DNA from: Charina bottae
Lineage: Eukaryota; Chordata; Lepidosauria; Squamata; Charinaidae
NCBI GenBank assembly: GCA_023362775.1
Contig: JALMGJ010000004.1
Coordinates: 81,520,798-81,584,797, forward strand
Reading direction: 5' to 3'
Length of the DNA stretch: 64,000 nucleotides
In this document: positions 12,180-22,375 of the stretch, one piece after another
Layout of the letters: every line of letters begins with the position of its first letter
Position numbering within the stretch: position 1 is the stretch's first letter
Made by a program: the position numbers and the translations under genes
Notes under the pieces: model-generated
What the model saw: only the letters and a program-made list of their open reading frames with translations
What the model was told of the DNA's origin: nothing
Databases searched by the model: none

Positions 12180-12920
12180 AGCGGGGCTTCCTTCCAGTTA
12201 ACGAACTGTAAGGTTGCAGCCCCGTACAGCGCGCTTCTGGGCTTCAGGAGCAGCCCCACCGCACTCGTCGGCTTGGCGGGCAGAAAAATGTCCTTAAGGA
12301 GAGAAGTTGTCGCCAATTTCGGCTGCACCTCTTTTGCTCCACAAGCAGGGAAAACGAACTGGACAGCTGGAGGAGATTAACAGAAAAAAGGTAACGGTGG
12401 CAGGCAAAAGAAAAAGAAAGAAAAAGCCGGCTGAAGCGTCTGTATCTTTCTCTCCTCACCAGAAATGTGGCGGTGGTGGTATCCCGCCGACTTCCGAGGA
12501 CGTTTCTTTTTCTCTGCCTCCCCTTTCCCGGCCCCACAGTGTGACTTCTCGGCATTCCCAGGCTCGGGAGTTGCGGCCAATGTGGGGCGGGGTGGATGCA
12601 CAGAGGAGACGGTGGCCGGTGGCTGCGCTGACTGCTGCAGAACGGGCGCGTTTATCGCACACGCGCTCCGCTCCGCTCTAGCCAAGCGCCAGCCCGCAGG
12701 GGGCTCTTTCCATTGTGTTAGCCGGAGAGGCAGCAGCGCCGAACCTCGCTGAGCAGTACTACGCCCTGTAGCTGCTTGTCCTTTGGAAAGGAGAGCGAAG
12801 TTTCCCCCTCCAGCAGCAGCCGCGACCCTTTATAAATAACGTAGGCGCTGCACGACTTCTCCACCTGCAGTATGCAAAGCCAGGGAGACAACGCAGGAAG
12901 GTGCGAGAAGCTGGGTGTCT
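12180..12920 (+). promoter_or_regulatory. CpG island with TATA box: candidate gene promoter
   Basis: This is the only CpG-rich stretch not explained by an L2. It contains GGCCAAT (12575-12581, CCAAT-type), GGGGCGGGG (12583-12591, Sp1-type GC box) and TATAAATA at 12831-12838. A plus-strand start would fall near 12862. The first ATG downstream is at 12872 in an 18-codon frame, and AAG|GTGCGAG at 12898-12907 could serve as a splice donor, giving a short first exon. Direction and gene identity are inferred only from the TATA box. I see no downstream exon I can name. Long frames on both strands here are typical of GC-rich DNA and are not called as genes. Confidence 0.55.
12831..12838 (+). promoter_or_regulatory. 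TATA box
   Basis: TATAAATA sits at the 3' edge of the CpG island, flanked by GC-rich DNA and about 30 bp upstream of a pyrimidine-rich stretch (ACTTCTCC). Confidence 0.5.
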
Positions 12921-13127
12921 TTATATGAAGGGGTTACTTCATTTCATTCCCAGCCCACCTACTCAATAGTACCCCGTTCTCTCATCGAAAGCCGGGGGGG
13001 GGGGAGTCATGGGAAGGTAGAAGAGGATGTTGCAGTTGGACACCATACATCAGACAAACCTGCCTGTATTTGTAAAGTACCTTCGCCAGACCTCATTTGG
13101 GAGGGAGATAGATTCCTCCCCCACCCG

Positions 13128-13179
<52 letters not shown>

Positions 13180-15390
13180 AATCCCTGCCTGCCTTCTTTA
13201 AAGCCTGGGTGTGCAGTGAAAACCACACAAATATCACCTCTATTTAAAGTTGCTTTCTCAAATTCTACCTGTCTTATACATCAGCTCAAAAGCACAGGAA
13301 AACAGACAAGTCTCCCACCAGGTTTACTCAATTAACTATCCCATGCAAGGTGAAAGTTGCTGCTTTTAGAAAGAAAGCCTTTGATCCCATGCTCCAGTTG
13401 CTTTTCAACTTTAACCTAGCAGTAGTTGCAGCCTAATAGAGAAGCAGTCTCAAGGGATTTGCAAATAAACTTGTTGGATTTGCATTACGGGTTCATCTTT
13501 TAATCACACTTAGTTGTGTGCTGTGATTTTGTCTCCTATCAGCTTATCTCAAATCCAAATAATGATCACACAGTCATATCACTCACCATCCCATATTTTT
13601 TTTAAAGGAAGGCAAATCTGACACTTGTAGGCAAAAAAGGAGAGAACTTACCCTCTTAAGATAAGGATGTCAGAAAACTAGTAGCTCCATGATTCAGACA
13701 GTCCTTGCAACTTTCCTTTACACAGTGAAAGCCCTTCTTCTGAGTTCAAGCAGGGGAAAAAAACTATGAAGAATGTCTTCAGTATAAAAAAAGGGATGAA
13801 AAGGGATTTCTTCCCAATATGAGGACTCCTGTAAAATAAAATCCTCCTTCGGAAGCGAATTCTTTCAGTCCCTTATCTGTATTACCATTAATGCGCAGAG
13901 CAGAAGGCACCGCATACAAATAGATCCAAGTCAGAGCTTCTATTGGTAGCTGTGGTGGGCCCCTGGGTCCTACTGCTCCATCTCAAGCAAACTACAAAGC
14001 AGCAATTTTCAAGCAGCTTGGAGGAAAATGGGGTGGGAGGACTACCCTTGAAGAATTGATTCTTCACCTCCGCTGCGACGATAGTGTTACTGATGTTTGA
14101 CTAAGAAAAACCCACATTCTGTAGACACCTTTCCTTCCCCAACTGCCCCAGGGGTATTGTGCTGGATTGAAAATAAAATGGTAGTACACTTAAAAGGAAG
14201 TTTGTGAGGAATGTGTAGCAGAAGGTTCTTGGAAAGACAGTTGCTAGCATGCTAATCCCAGATATATCTACTTGAAACTCTCCATCGAGATTTCAAATGA
14301 AATTCCTTTTAAGCATGCTCCTGGAAGAAGAAAAAAACCCCTAACAAATCAAAAACAGTCATTTAAGCAATAATATCTGGCTTGCACCATTGCAATATGG
14401 TATGGTAAAAAAAGGAGCCGCTGATTGGGTTAAGTTGACTTCTGGCTCCTTGTTAGAGAAACGGCTTCTACCTGACAGCCAAACCTTAACACCAGTTGTA
14501 TATGTGTAAAGAGGTCAGAAAGTGCAACTCGGCTTATCATCAGTATTGCTCACAATAGCATAGCTTTCATCAACTGTCAGAAATGAAGTAGAAAAGCTGC
14601 CAAGGCAGCATTTCTAAGAGCTGCTGCTGTACTGGTTTCAAGGGCAAGGCTTTGCATTTTACAAAGGATCATGGAGAAGGTAGGACACACAGTGTTTATT
14701 GTGCCAATGATTCCATTCATTTTGCTAAGAATTAACAAATGCACCTTTTCAATTTGGAAAAAAAATTAAAAATGTTCAGATTTATTAGCTGTCTAAGCTA
14801 CACATTGCGGGTGTGTTCTAAATAGCATTGCAGATATTTTTTTGTGAAAAATTAAGTAGGAAATATTTCTAAATCATCTAAAAACCTAAATGCACCCAAA
14901 ATCACCTAAATACATCTAAAAACTGTGTCCAGGGTACACCTAAGCAGTAACTGTCCAATTGTAATTAGGGTAATTCCATTACAGTGGTAGTTCCAGCAGA
15001 ACATCTTTTTTAAAGGGAACAGAAATTAAATACAGCACCACTTTACATCAGTTTCCACCCTGCCAAAATAAACTGCATGCATTCTTTCAACTCATCTTAA
15101 GATGGCCTGCAGAGAGTCCCTCCTCTGTCAGGTGGTGCACCTTCTCAGTCTCACATTGTAGAACATGCTTCTCCAGAGGCCCAAAAGGCATCCACTTCCT
15201 TCTCATAAGTTAGGAGATTGTTAAAACCTTCCAGTTTCCCCTCCTTTTGATTGGCTGCGAGTGTTCATCTCTGTTTTTGTTTGTTTAGCTTATTTTATGT
15301 AATATTGGGGCTTTTTAAAAAAATTTCATGTCATTTCTTTTTTGTTTTTTCTTCATAGTAGGCTTCCTAGATAATGCAGTTTACAGCCCT
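12921..15390. other. Unique sequence downstream of CpG island; (CA)n
   Basis: A (CA)n of about 24 units lies at 13129-13176. The rest has no recognised repeat or gene. If the CpG island is a plus-strand promoter this would be intron 1, which I cannot verify. Confidence 0.45.
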
Positions 15391-15394
15391 AAAT

Positions 15395-15945
15395 GGAAAG
15401 AGAGATGTCAGATGTTCAAGTTGGCTTTAGGAAAGGCCAAGGAGCACAGAACATTATTGCTGAGGATGCTGTATAGTTGAGGAAGCCAAAGAATGCCCCA
15501 AAAAAGTCAACATGTGATTCACTGATTATAGCAAGGTCTTCAATTATATTGATCATGTCAGATTGTGAAATGCGCTTAGGAAAATTGGACTCCCAGAATA
15601 TCTCATTGTCCTCTTGCAAAACCTATACACAGTTCAGGAAGCTACATCCAGACAGAACTTGGCAAAACAGACTGGCTCCAGTTGGCACTTGAGTCATAAA
15701 TGATCAGGCTCAGATTATCATAATTTGGACACATTATGCAAAGAGCTAGATGTATTGAGAAGTCTATAATGCTGGGGAAGGTGGAAGGAAAGGGAATAAG
15801 AGGACGACCTGCAGCAAGGTGGATGAACTTAATTACAGCTTCAATGGATGCACCATTAGAAGACCTGAAGGACCAAGTTAGGGACAGATCGTCATGGAGA
15901 AAATCTATCTATGCGATCGCTAGGAGCTTATACTGACTTGATACC
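15395..15945 (+). mobile_element. Old RTE/Bov-B-like LINE fragment
   Basis: Degenerate coding matches Bov-B RT: DVQVGFRKGQGAQNI, then a DYSK-like block at about 15520 and an RT-thumb region. After a gap it gives the C-terminal signature GKVEGKGIRGRPAARWM at 15775-15825. It is far more diverged than the other Bov-B copies, with internal deletions and stops. Confidence 0.65.
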
Positions 15946-16079
15946 GCTTAGAATTGCAATGAGTGGAATGGTTAAGAAATATAGTAATAATTATAAAAAA
16001 ATAATTCTGTAAGTGAAGTAATCCAGAGAATAATTCAGTCTGTAAATGAAATACCAAGATCGAAATTGTGCAAGCAATG

Positions 16080-16250
16080 GACATTTGGAGCAATGGAAGC
16101 CTCTAATGCTGGGAAAGGTGGAAAGAAAGAGAAGAAGAGGATGTCCAGCAGCAAGGTGGATGGACTCTGTTACCATAGCAATGGGTGCAGCATTAGAAGA
16201 CCTGAAGGACCAAGTTAGGGACAGATTGTCATGGAGAAAAATCTCTGTCC
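16080..16250 (+). mobile_element. Second old RTE C-terminal fragment
   Basis: This repeats the C-terminal signature seen 330 bp earlier (GKVERKRRRGCPAARWM, then ALEDLKDQVRDRLSWRK). The two pieces are similar but not identical. They are either two insertions or an old local duplication. Confidence 0.65.
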
Positions 16251-16371
16251 AGAAGAGTGCAATGCTAGGAACAGCTAAGATACTGTGCAGAACCCTCAAA
16301 CTCCGAGGCCTCTGGTACCCGAGATTGAAGAAAACAGACACCACCCATAGGTGTGAAAAGGGAATATATAC

Positions 16372-16375
16372 TCTC

Positions 16376-16408
<33 letters not shown>

Positions 16409-16410
16409 TA

Positions 16411-16442
<32 letters not shown>

Positions 16443-16455
16443 CATACATACATAC

Positions 16456-16504
<49 letters not shown>

Positions 16505-16530
16505 TACATACACATACACAGTATATATAA
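16372..16530. repeat. Compound microsatellite (GT)n-(TA)n-(CATA)n-(CACATA)n
   Basis: About 160 bp of alternating purine-pyrimidine repeat creates long spurious open frames on both strands. It is followed by the first of two SINEs. Confidence 0.95.
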
Positions 16531-16840
16531 GTAAAGGTAAAGGTTCCCCCGCACAGTCGTATCTGACTCTAGGGGCCAGTGCTCATCTCCATTCATTAGC
16601 CGAAGAGCCAGTGTTGTCCGAAGAGGCTTCCGTGGTCATGTGGCCAGCATGACACACGCAGAATGCTGTTACCTTCCCACCGAAGTGGTACCTATTTATC
16701 TACTTGCATTTGTATGCTTTCGAATTGCTAGATTGGCAAGAGCTGGGGCAAGTGCGGGAGTTCACTCCATCATGCTGGGCCAGGGTCTTGAACCTCCGAA
16801 CCTGCGACCTTCCGATCGACAAGCCTGGCATCTTAACTGC
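16531..16840 (-). mobile_element. Sauria-type SINE, minus orientation
   Basis: This has the same family body and tail as the SINE at 9.3 kb. The tail GGTAAAGGTAAAGG lies at the left, abutting TATATAA. A tRNA-like head with a degenerate B box (about 16784-16794) is at the right and lacks the last bases of the head. It faces the next SINE. Confidence 0.85.
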
Positions 16841-16856
16841 TATATATATGCAAATA

Positions 16857-17201
16857 GGGTGGTGCGGTGGCATAACAGTTAAGACTACCGACTGTTGAAT
16901 GAAAGGACAGCAGGCCGGCAGTTGGAGACCCGGAAGCACCGCTAATGGGGTTAGCTCCCGTTCTCGCCCAGCTCCTGCCAACCTAGTGGTTTGAAAGCAC
17001 GTAAAAATGCAAGTAGATAAATAGGTACCACTCCGGTGGGAAGGTAACAGCATTCCGTGAACCTTGGCATTTAGTCATGCTGGCCACATGACCACAGAAG
17101 CATCTATGGACAATGCTGGCTCCCTCGGCTGAGAATTGGAGATGAGCGCCGCTCCCTAGAGCCGTATACGACTGGAAGGGGAAACCTTACCTTACTTACA
17201 G
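16857..17201 (+). mobile_element. Sauria-type SINE with perfect 16-bp TSD
   Basis: This full-length element runs from the head GGGTGGTGCGGTGGCATAAC through CAAGTAGATAAATAGGTACC to the tail ACCTTACCTTAC. It is flanked by TATATATATGCAAATA at 16841-16856 and 17202-17217. With the preceding minus-strand copy it forms a head-to-head inverted pair of roughly 310 bp arms separated by about 16 bp. Confidence 0.9.
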
Positions 17202-17217
17202 TATATATATGCAAATA

Positions 17218-18267
17218 ATAGATATGAATAATAGGGATTGCATTTAGATGACTATAACAAGTCATGACAATGTCAGAATTAAACGTATAATGATGTCATC
17301 ATACAAATGTCACAATTATGTACTTGCAACATTGTGACATCTCCAAGTATGATGCATGTGTCACTTCCCCTTTGCCCATTGCAGACATCCATGGATATAC
17401 ATGCTTCAAAAGAAGAGTTTTGGCTCTTACTCTTCTAAAAAGATGCCACTGTTTTACAATCTCTACTCATTAAAATAAATAATGGTATGATACCTTATTT
17501 CCAGGCTCCACTGAAGCCTTACTTTAATGAATAGCAGAGAGGTGCTATACTCATGCACAGTCCGAAGCAATTCCTCCAAATCATTTTAGAAGTATGCATA
17601 CCCTAACCCATAAAGTAGCTTGGCGTAATCACTATTTGTCCTGTTATTTTATGTTTACCACAGAAAATCTGATAGATGTGTATACTTAGCACTACAAGAT
17701 TCCAGATGACCACTAAATGGCAGCAAAGAGTAAGAGATTTCTTCATATTTTTGTTGCCATCTAATGGACATCTGGATTTTGCAGACCAGAAAGCCCTATT
17801 ACTTACTATTAAATTATGTATCCCACATTAGTCTTTAATGTGTTATCATTTCACTGAATTTTCTGCATATATAATTTGATAAAACAAGTTGAATATAAGG
17901 CTTATACAGATCCAATAAGGAGAGCACAGAAGTGAATTATTTCATAGAAAAGAAAAACAGAAAATGCTTTTCCTCTATGGATGACTAACAAGCTCACTGA
18001 CAAGCTGAGAAGCTGAAAGTGTGTATTAAAGCAGGGAGTATGGACTGGTAGCTTGGGCCTGCAGGTATGGAGGCAGAAAGACTAACGCTCAGCACAAGAA
18101 GAGGCAGGCAAGGAATACAAAATAAAACGTATATACTTATTAGTATTTTTGAGGATGTCCACAAGAAAAGAAGACTCAGGAAGGTTGTTAGTCTGTTGGG
18201 AGTGAAAGGCAAGGAAATAAGAATAGGATACAGGGACAAGGAGAGCAGCTTAATACTTTCTTTGTTT
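17218..18267. other. Unique AT-rich sequence
   Basis: No recognised gene or repeat. Confidence 0.45.
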
Positions 18268-18275
18268 ATCTACGT

Positions 18276-18495
18276 CAGGGCTGGGGAACCTTTTTTCTGC
18301 CAAGGGCCATTTGGATATTTATAACCGGGGGGTGGGGGCGAAGTTTCTGGGATTTCCACGGACCGGGGGCCGGAGTTTGCGGGCGGGAGCCAATCACGTG
18401 GAAGAGGTGGGGTTTGCAGGCGGGAGCTCCGCGGGACTTAGGCAGGAGCCCCGCAGGCCTTATATGGCCCACGGGCCTGACGTTGCCCACCCCTG
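18276..18495. mobile_element. hAT-type MITE with 8-bp TSD
   Basis: A 220-bp element begins CAGGGCTGGGGAACC and ends GTTGCCCACCCCTG, imperfect terminal inverted repeats of the CAGGG...CCCTG type. It is flanked by a perfect 8-bp duplication ATCTACGT (18268-18275 and 18496-18503), the length hAT transposases produce. The interior is GC-rich and non-coding. It is therefore a non-autonomous element moved by a transposase encoded elsewhere. Confidence 0.85.
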
Positions 18496-18503
18496 ATCTA
18501 CGT

Positions 18504-19479
18504 AGAATGATTAAGAACAAAAATGGTTTCCTGTAACCATTTCCTGTTCCCTTTCTGAATATTGGGACACCATTTCCTTCCCCCCCCCCCCCCCCAATTT
18601 CTGGCACATCTCTAATAGTCTAGGAGCCTCAAAGATTATACTTAGCATTTCTGAGATAATTTCTGCTAGCTCCTGTATTGCTTGAATATACAGAAAGAGA
18701 ATACAATGGGAAAAGAAAAACAGAAGCCGAAAAAGTCTAGGTCATCATCACCACTGAAAGGCCCACTCTCCCTTATGGCCGCCTACCTCAACTTACTTGA
18801 AAGAAAAACTTGGATGATACCCTCTGAACATCGTTTTAGAGCCCTGGAGGAAACTCTTCTTTAGATTGATCCATACCAAAGAAGGAACTGGGACTATAGC
18901 TGTAATTAGAAATGGATTTGGAATTGGTACAGATGGTCTTGGCATAATTAACCCTCGGTCCTAGTTAACAATTGGAAATCAAAAGCAAGAAATAGATTTG
19001 CAAGAATGTTTAACAATGTATTATGATCAATAATACAGTACATAATGCTTAAAGCATCAAAGAATATCATTGAGGATACACTGATCAATTTTTACTTTAA
19101 CAACCTAATATTCTATCTATAAATATTTCTAGACTTCTAGATAAAGAATATTTAAGATGGTTATGTTTAAAGCATTCCGTCTTCACTTTAGTGCAATAAG
19201 ACTAAGGACTCAATCTGAAATTTTGTTAAACCTTCAGCAGAATTCCAATCAGCTTGGGGACAAAGCTGATTCCTCTGTCATCTGAGAGATGCTAGTCTTC
19301 TTGAGATGAAAAACTATCTGGCATGTAATAATTTATGTTAAAAAATCAATAAGTGGCCTTTTAATGCGTATTCTCTGCCTACTTCTGCACTTGAAAGAAC
19401 TGAACTTCTGTATGCTTGAAGAATTTTGGCCCATGGGAAAGTAAAGATATACAGTTTATACGTGATTGCTAATAGAGTG
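18504..19479. other. Unique sequence; poly(C) tract
   Basis: A C17 run lies at about 18579-18595. Otherwise I see no gene or recognised repeat. Confidence 0.45.
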
Positions 19480-19590
19480 TTTTCTAACTTGGCTACTGTC
19501 TTGGTTGTTTGCTGGCAGACATTTCATTACCCAACTAGGAAATATCATCAGTTCAACCCTGAGCTACATATATTCTTTTCTATATAATTT
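19480..19590 (-). mobile_element. Relic of a Penelope-like terminal sequence with hammerhead-like core
   Basis: On the minus strand: CTGATGA (complement of 19545-19551), a short imperfect stem (ATTTCC / GGGTAAT) and GAAA (complement of 19522-19525), then TGTCTGCCAGCAAACAACCA. This order, CTGANGA - stem II - GAAA, is the hammerhead catalytic core. The surrounding wording resembles PLE termini in reptiles. The fragment is short and its edges are uncertain. Confidence 0.45.
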
Positions 19591-19804
19591 TATGTGTAGT
19601 CACTGATATGCAATATTGTTTTCATAATGGTATATAAAAATAATATGAAATTTAAAGTAGTGAGATAAATTCTATTTACATTATTGAGAAAACTATGAAT
19701 CTTCATAAACGATAAAGGTATTTGTGAAAAACTGTGTTTACAATATATGTAAACCTTTGTCCAACCTTCCAGATATGATGGACATCATATACAGTATTTC
19801 CCAT

Positions 19805-20546
19805 TGTGTTGCCAAGAGTCCAAGCGCCTTGATCAGGGGCCCGGGCAATTGGTTCTTTTAGATCCAGAGATAATAGCACGCCAGTGGATAAAGAAACTTA
19901 AAGCTTTATTATAAACTTAAGCAAACAAAGTCAAACAAAAACACAGTTTAAACAGATTATACAAAGCATAACAAGCATAGCATACAGAAAGAAATACATA
20001 CATACCAAACAAGGTAATAACTAATCTCCTATAGGCTGCCAGGAGCCCCCTAATAAAGACAGCGGAGATACCCCAAGGTGGCAATTTTCAGAGCACCCAG
20101 CACTCAGGCCTGTGTGGACTCCGAAAACTCCAAAGACAATACTAAGGCTTTTATCAAAGCCTGGCTTCCAAACCCCGTGACCAAGTCCAGACTGACCTTA
20201 ACTGGGATTCCTTCTGGGGCCGGGCACCTGTCCATGACATCATTCCCAGAGCCTGGGAAGCCATCAGATAAGCCAGTGCCTAAGCATAAACAATTTCTTA
20301 TCATCCCGGCCCATTCCAAGCCGCTAGAGGGGTGGCTGGAGGAGTGAACTTATGCTTAAACTTAACAAGCTGGGGGTTTTCTCTCCCCCCACTTCCCATG
20401 CCAAGCAGAAACAAAAACAAGCCAATTAAACATCAGTATAATTCAAAATAAACTAATCTCCTAGGTGTGTGGGGGGGGGGGAGAAAAATCAAAACATGCC
20501 ACCTAACTCCTCGAAATACAAAGGTCTTCCGCAGGTTGCCACTACA
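19805..20546 (-). mobile_element. Solo LTR with 5-bp TSD
   Basis: A 742-bp sequence reads TGTAGTGGCAACC...GGCAACACA on the minus strand, so it starts TG and ends CA. It has AATAAAG about 100 bp from the 3' end as a likely poly(A) signal. It is flanked by CCCAT at 19800-19804 and 20547-20551. No second LTR or internal region is nearby, so it is probably the remnant of recombination between two LTRs. A 5-bp duplication fits Gypsy, copia or some endogenous retroviruses. I cannot assign the family. Its ends differ from the copia LTR at 53.9 kb. Confidence 0.72.
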
Positions 20547-20787
20547 CCCATAAATTTCAGGTATTGATAGATAACTACCATGCTCGCTGGGAATTATGTA
20601 CATTGAAATTCCATGGTCTGGGAAAGTTTTTATAAACCAAGGAGAGGCAAACTTTTTGTGCCAATAGCCTGACAGGTATTTGATGACTATATGTAGGATT
20701 CCCCAAAAGTAATCAGAAGCATTCTTCTACATAAAGATGATATTAGAAGTTGGCAGGTAACAGCATGTTACTTCCAATTTACTTTTT

Positions 20788-21005
20788 TTATTATTATTAT
20801 AAAAGTATCTTTATTATTTACAATACATTATAAAAAAAAGAAACAAACAATACATAACAGAATATAATATGACATAACATGAACACAGCATTACGTAACA
20901 TAGTATTCTATAACCTTACATACATAGACTTAACTTAATCTAATCTAACCTAATCTAACCTAACAAGGACAAAACAAAACAAAACAAAATGACAAAAAGG
21001 ACTTC
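20788..21005 (-). mobile_element. 5'-truncated L1 3' end with 20-bp TSD
   Basis: The 3' UTR matches 29566-30010 of the full-length L1 (ACAATACATTATAAAAA, a TCTAACCTAA-type tract and AAAAAGGACTTCTTACTTCC). It is minus strand with its A-tail complement at the left. A perfect 20-bp direct repeat flanks it (20768-20787 and 21006-21025). The repeat itself resembles L1 sequence at 30017-30036, so the 5' junction probably used microhomology. Confidence 0.78.
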
Positions 21006-21025
21006 TTACTTCCAATTTACTTTTT

Positions 21026-22019
21026 AAAAAGTTTTTAAAAAATCATATAATTTGGGTAAGGAGACATGGCAGGAGTCCAAAGAAATATTCACAGAATGGT
21101 GTTCAGGGGGACCTAGTTACCTATTTCTGATATATAAAGTAGCCTAGCATGGGGAAAACTGTCTCATTATGTTTTCTGCAAAGATTAATAAAACAGAACA
21201 AGGATATTTGTGGTTTAATAGACAAAGTGGGTGTGCAGTTAACCATCTGAGCAAAGATTATGACTGTAGTGAAATAAAACAAAGAGAAATAAATCATTGA
21301 TTCATTCTATTAAGTCAATTAAAATGCAATTGCTCGATCAATTATCACTGCATGGATAATAGCTTGATGCAGGCAGAGCAAATAAATCATTAATAATGGA
21401 GAAGAAAACCAAATGAAAAGCCTAAACCAAATTTCAAATGAATCTCCAGCACCTAAGAGGCAAATCTAGGAAATTCTCAGTTCCCATTTACTTGTATTTC
21501 TGTTTCTTTCTAATGGGTTTATGAAGAACTCCCTTCTGGACTATTAAGTATATTCAGTTTTAAAAACTTTTATTGCTTGAATATCAGGAACAAAACTTCA
21601 ATAGTACAAGAAAACAAAAACAGGAAAAAAAGAGGAAAATAGTACAAAACCATTACAGTGCTTAAAACAAACAGCTCAGTTTTAAAATACAGCATTAAAT
21701 ATTTATTTAATATTAAGCATGATTTATCAACAGAACCAGTAGAGAGCGAACACATTTTATCAATACAGATTTGAAAATTTGGGGTGGCATAATCTTCCTA
21801 TATTAACAGAAAGATATTGATTTGCTATTCTCAGTGTTTAGTAGATCCATAGTTCTTCATATATTGATAAATGTTTGGTATATAGTTCAAAACCAAATTC
21901 ACGTTCCTTAAACCTTATTACTTTTTCCCAAATCTTATTTTTTATTTACTTATCTAATTTGTAAGGCTACTCAGGATGTTGAGAGAGCCAGCATGGGGTG
22001 GTTGGTGGATGGATATAAG
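21026..22019. other. AT-rich, largely unassigned
   Basis: No gene recognised. A-rich text at about 21560-21760 could be an old LINE 3' UTR, but I cannot assign it. Confidence 0.35.
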
Positions 22020-22156
22020 CTTTTATTGGGGCTTCAATGCAGTTTATTGTTTTAAATTGTTGTTTTTAATCTACCGTGTTTTTATTTAGTTCACCACCCA
22101 GAGTTATAGCCATAAGGGGTGGCTATATACATTTGTTGAATAAATAAATAAAATAA
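22020..22156 (+). mobile_element. L2 LINE 3' terminal fragment
   Basis: Contains AATTGTTGTTTTTAATCTACC, then CACCCAGAGTTATAGCC and GAATAAATAAATAAA, matching the 3' UTR pattern of the other L2 copies. Confidence 0.65.
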
Positions 22157-22375
22157 ACTCCATGATAGCCCTGAGCAGCATACAGTATTGAAAATCGATG
22201 AAATCACAAACAATGAAGGAAAAATGATCAACATATGGAAAGAATAAGACAAACACCTTCTCTATCATGCAATATTTCCGCAAGGTACTCGCTACCCAAC
22301 GTAGCTGAAGGCTTATGAAAAATCCAGATTTTACGGGACCATTTAAATGAGGTCAGGGTACGGGCAAATATGAAT

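Noticed and set aside
12244..12752. Several overlapping open frames on both strands in the CpG island
   Set aside because: GC-rich DNA has few stops; the frames overlap each other, have low-complexity composition and no recognisable domain.
16265..16596. Open frames of repeated Y-V-C-M or H-T-Y-T residues
   Set aside because: They are translations of the (GT)n/(CATA)n microsatellite.
16857..16950. tRNA-like head as a functional tRNA gene
   Set aside because: A-box and B-box are degenerate, no cloverleaf can be drawn, and the body continues as a SINE with a TSD.
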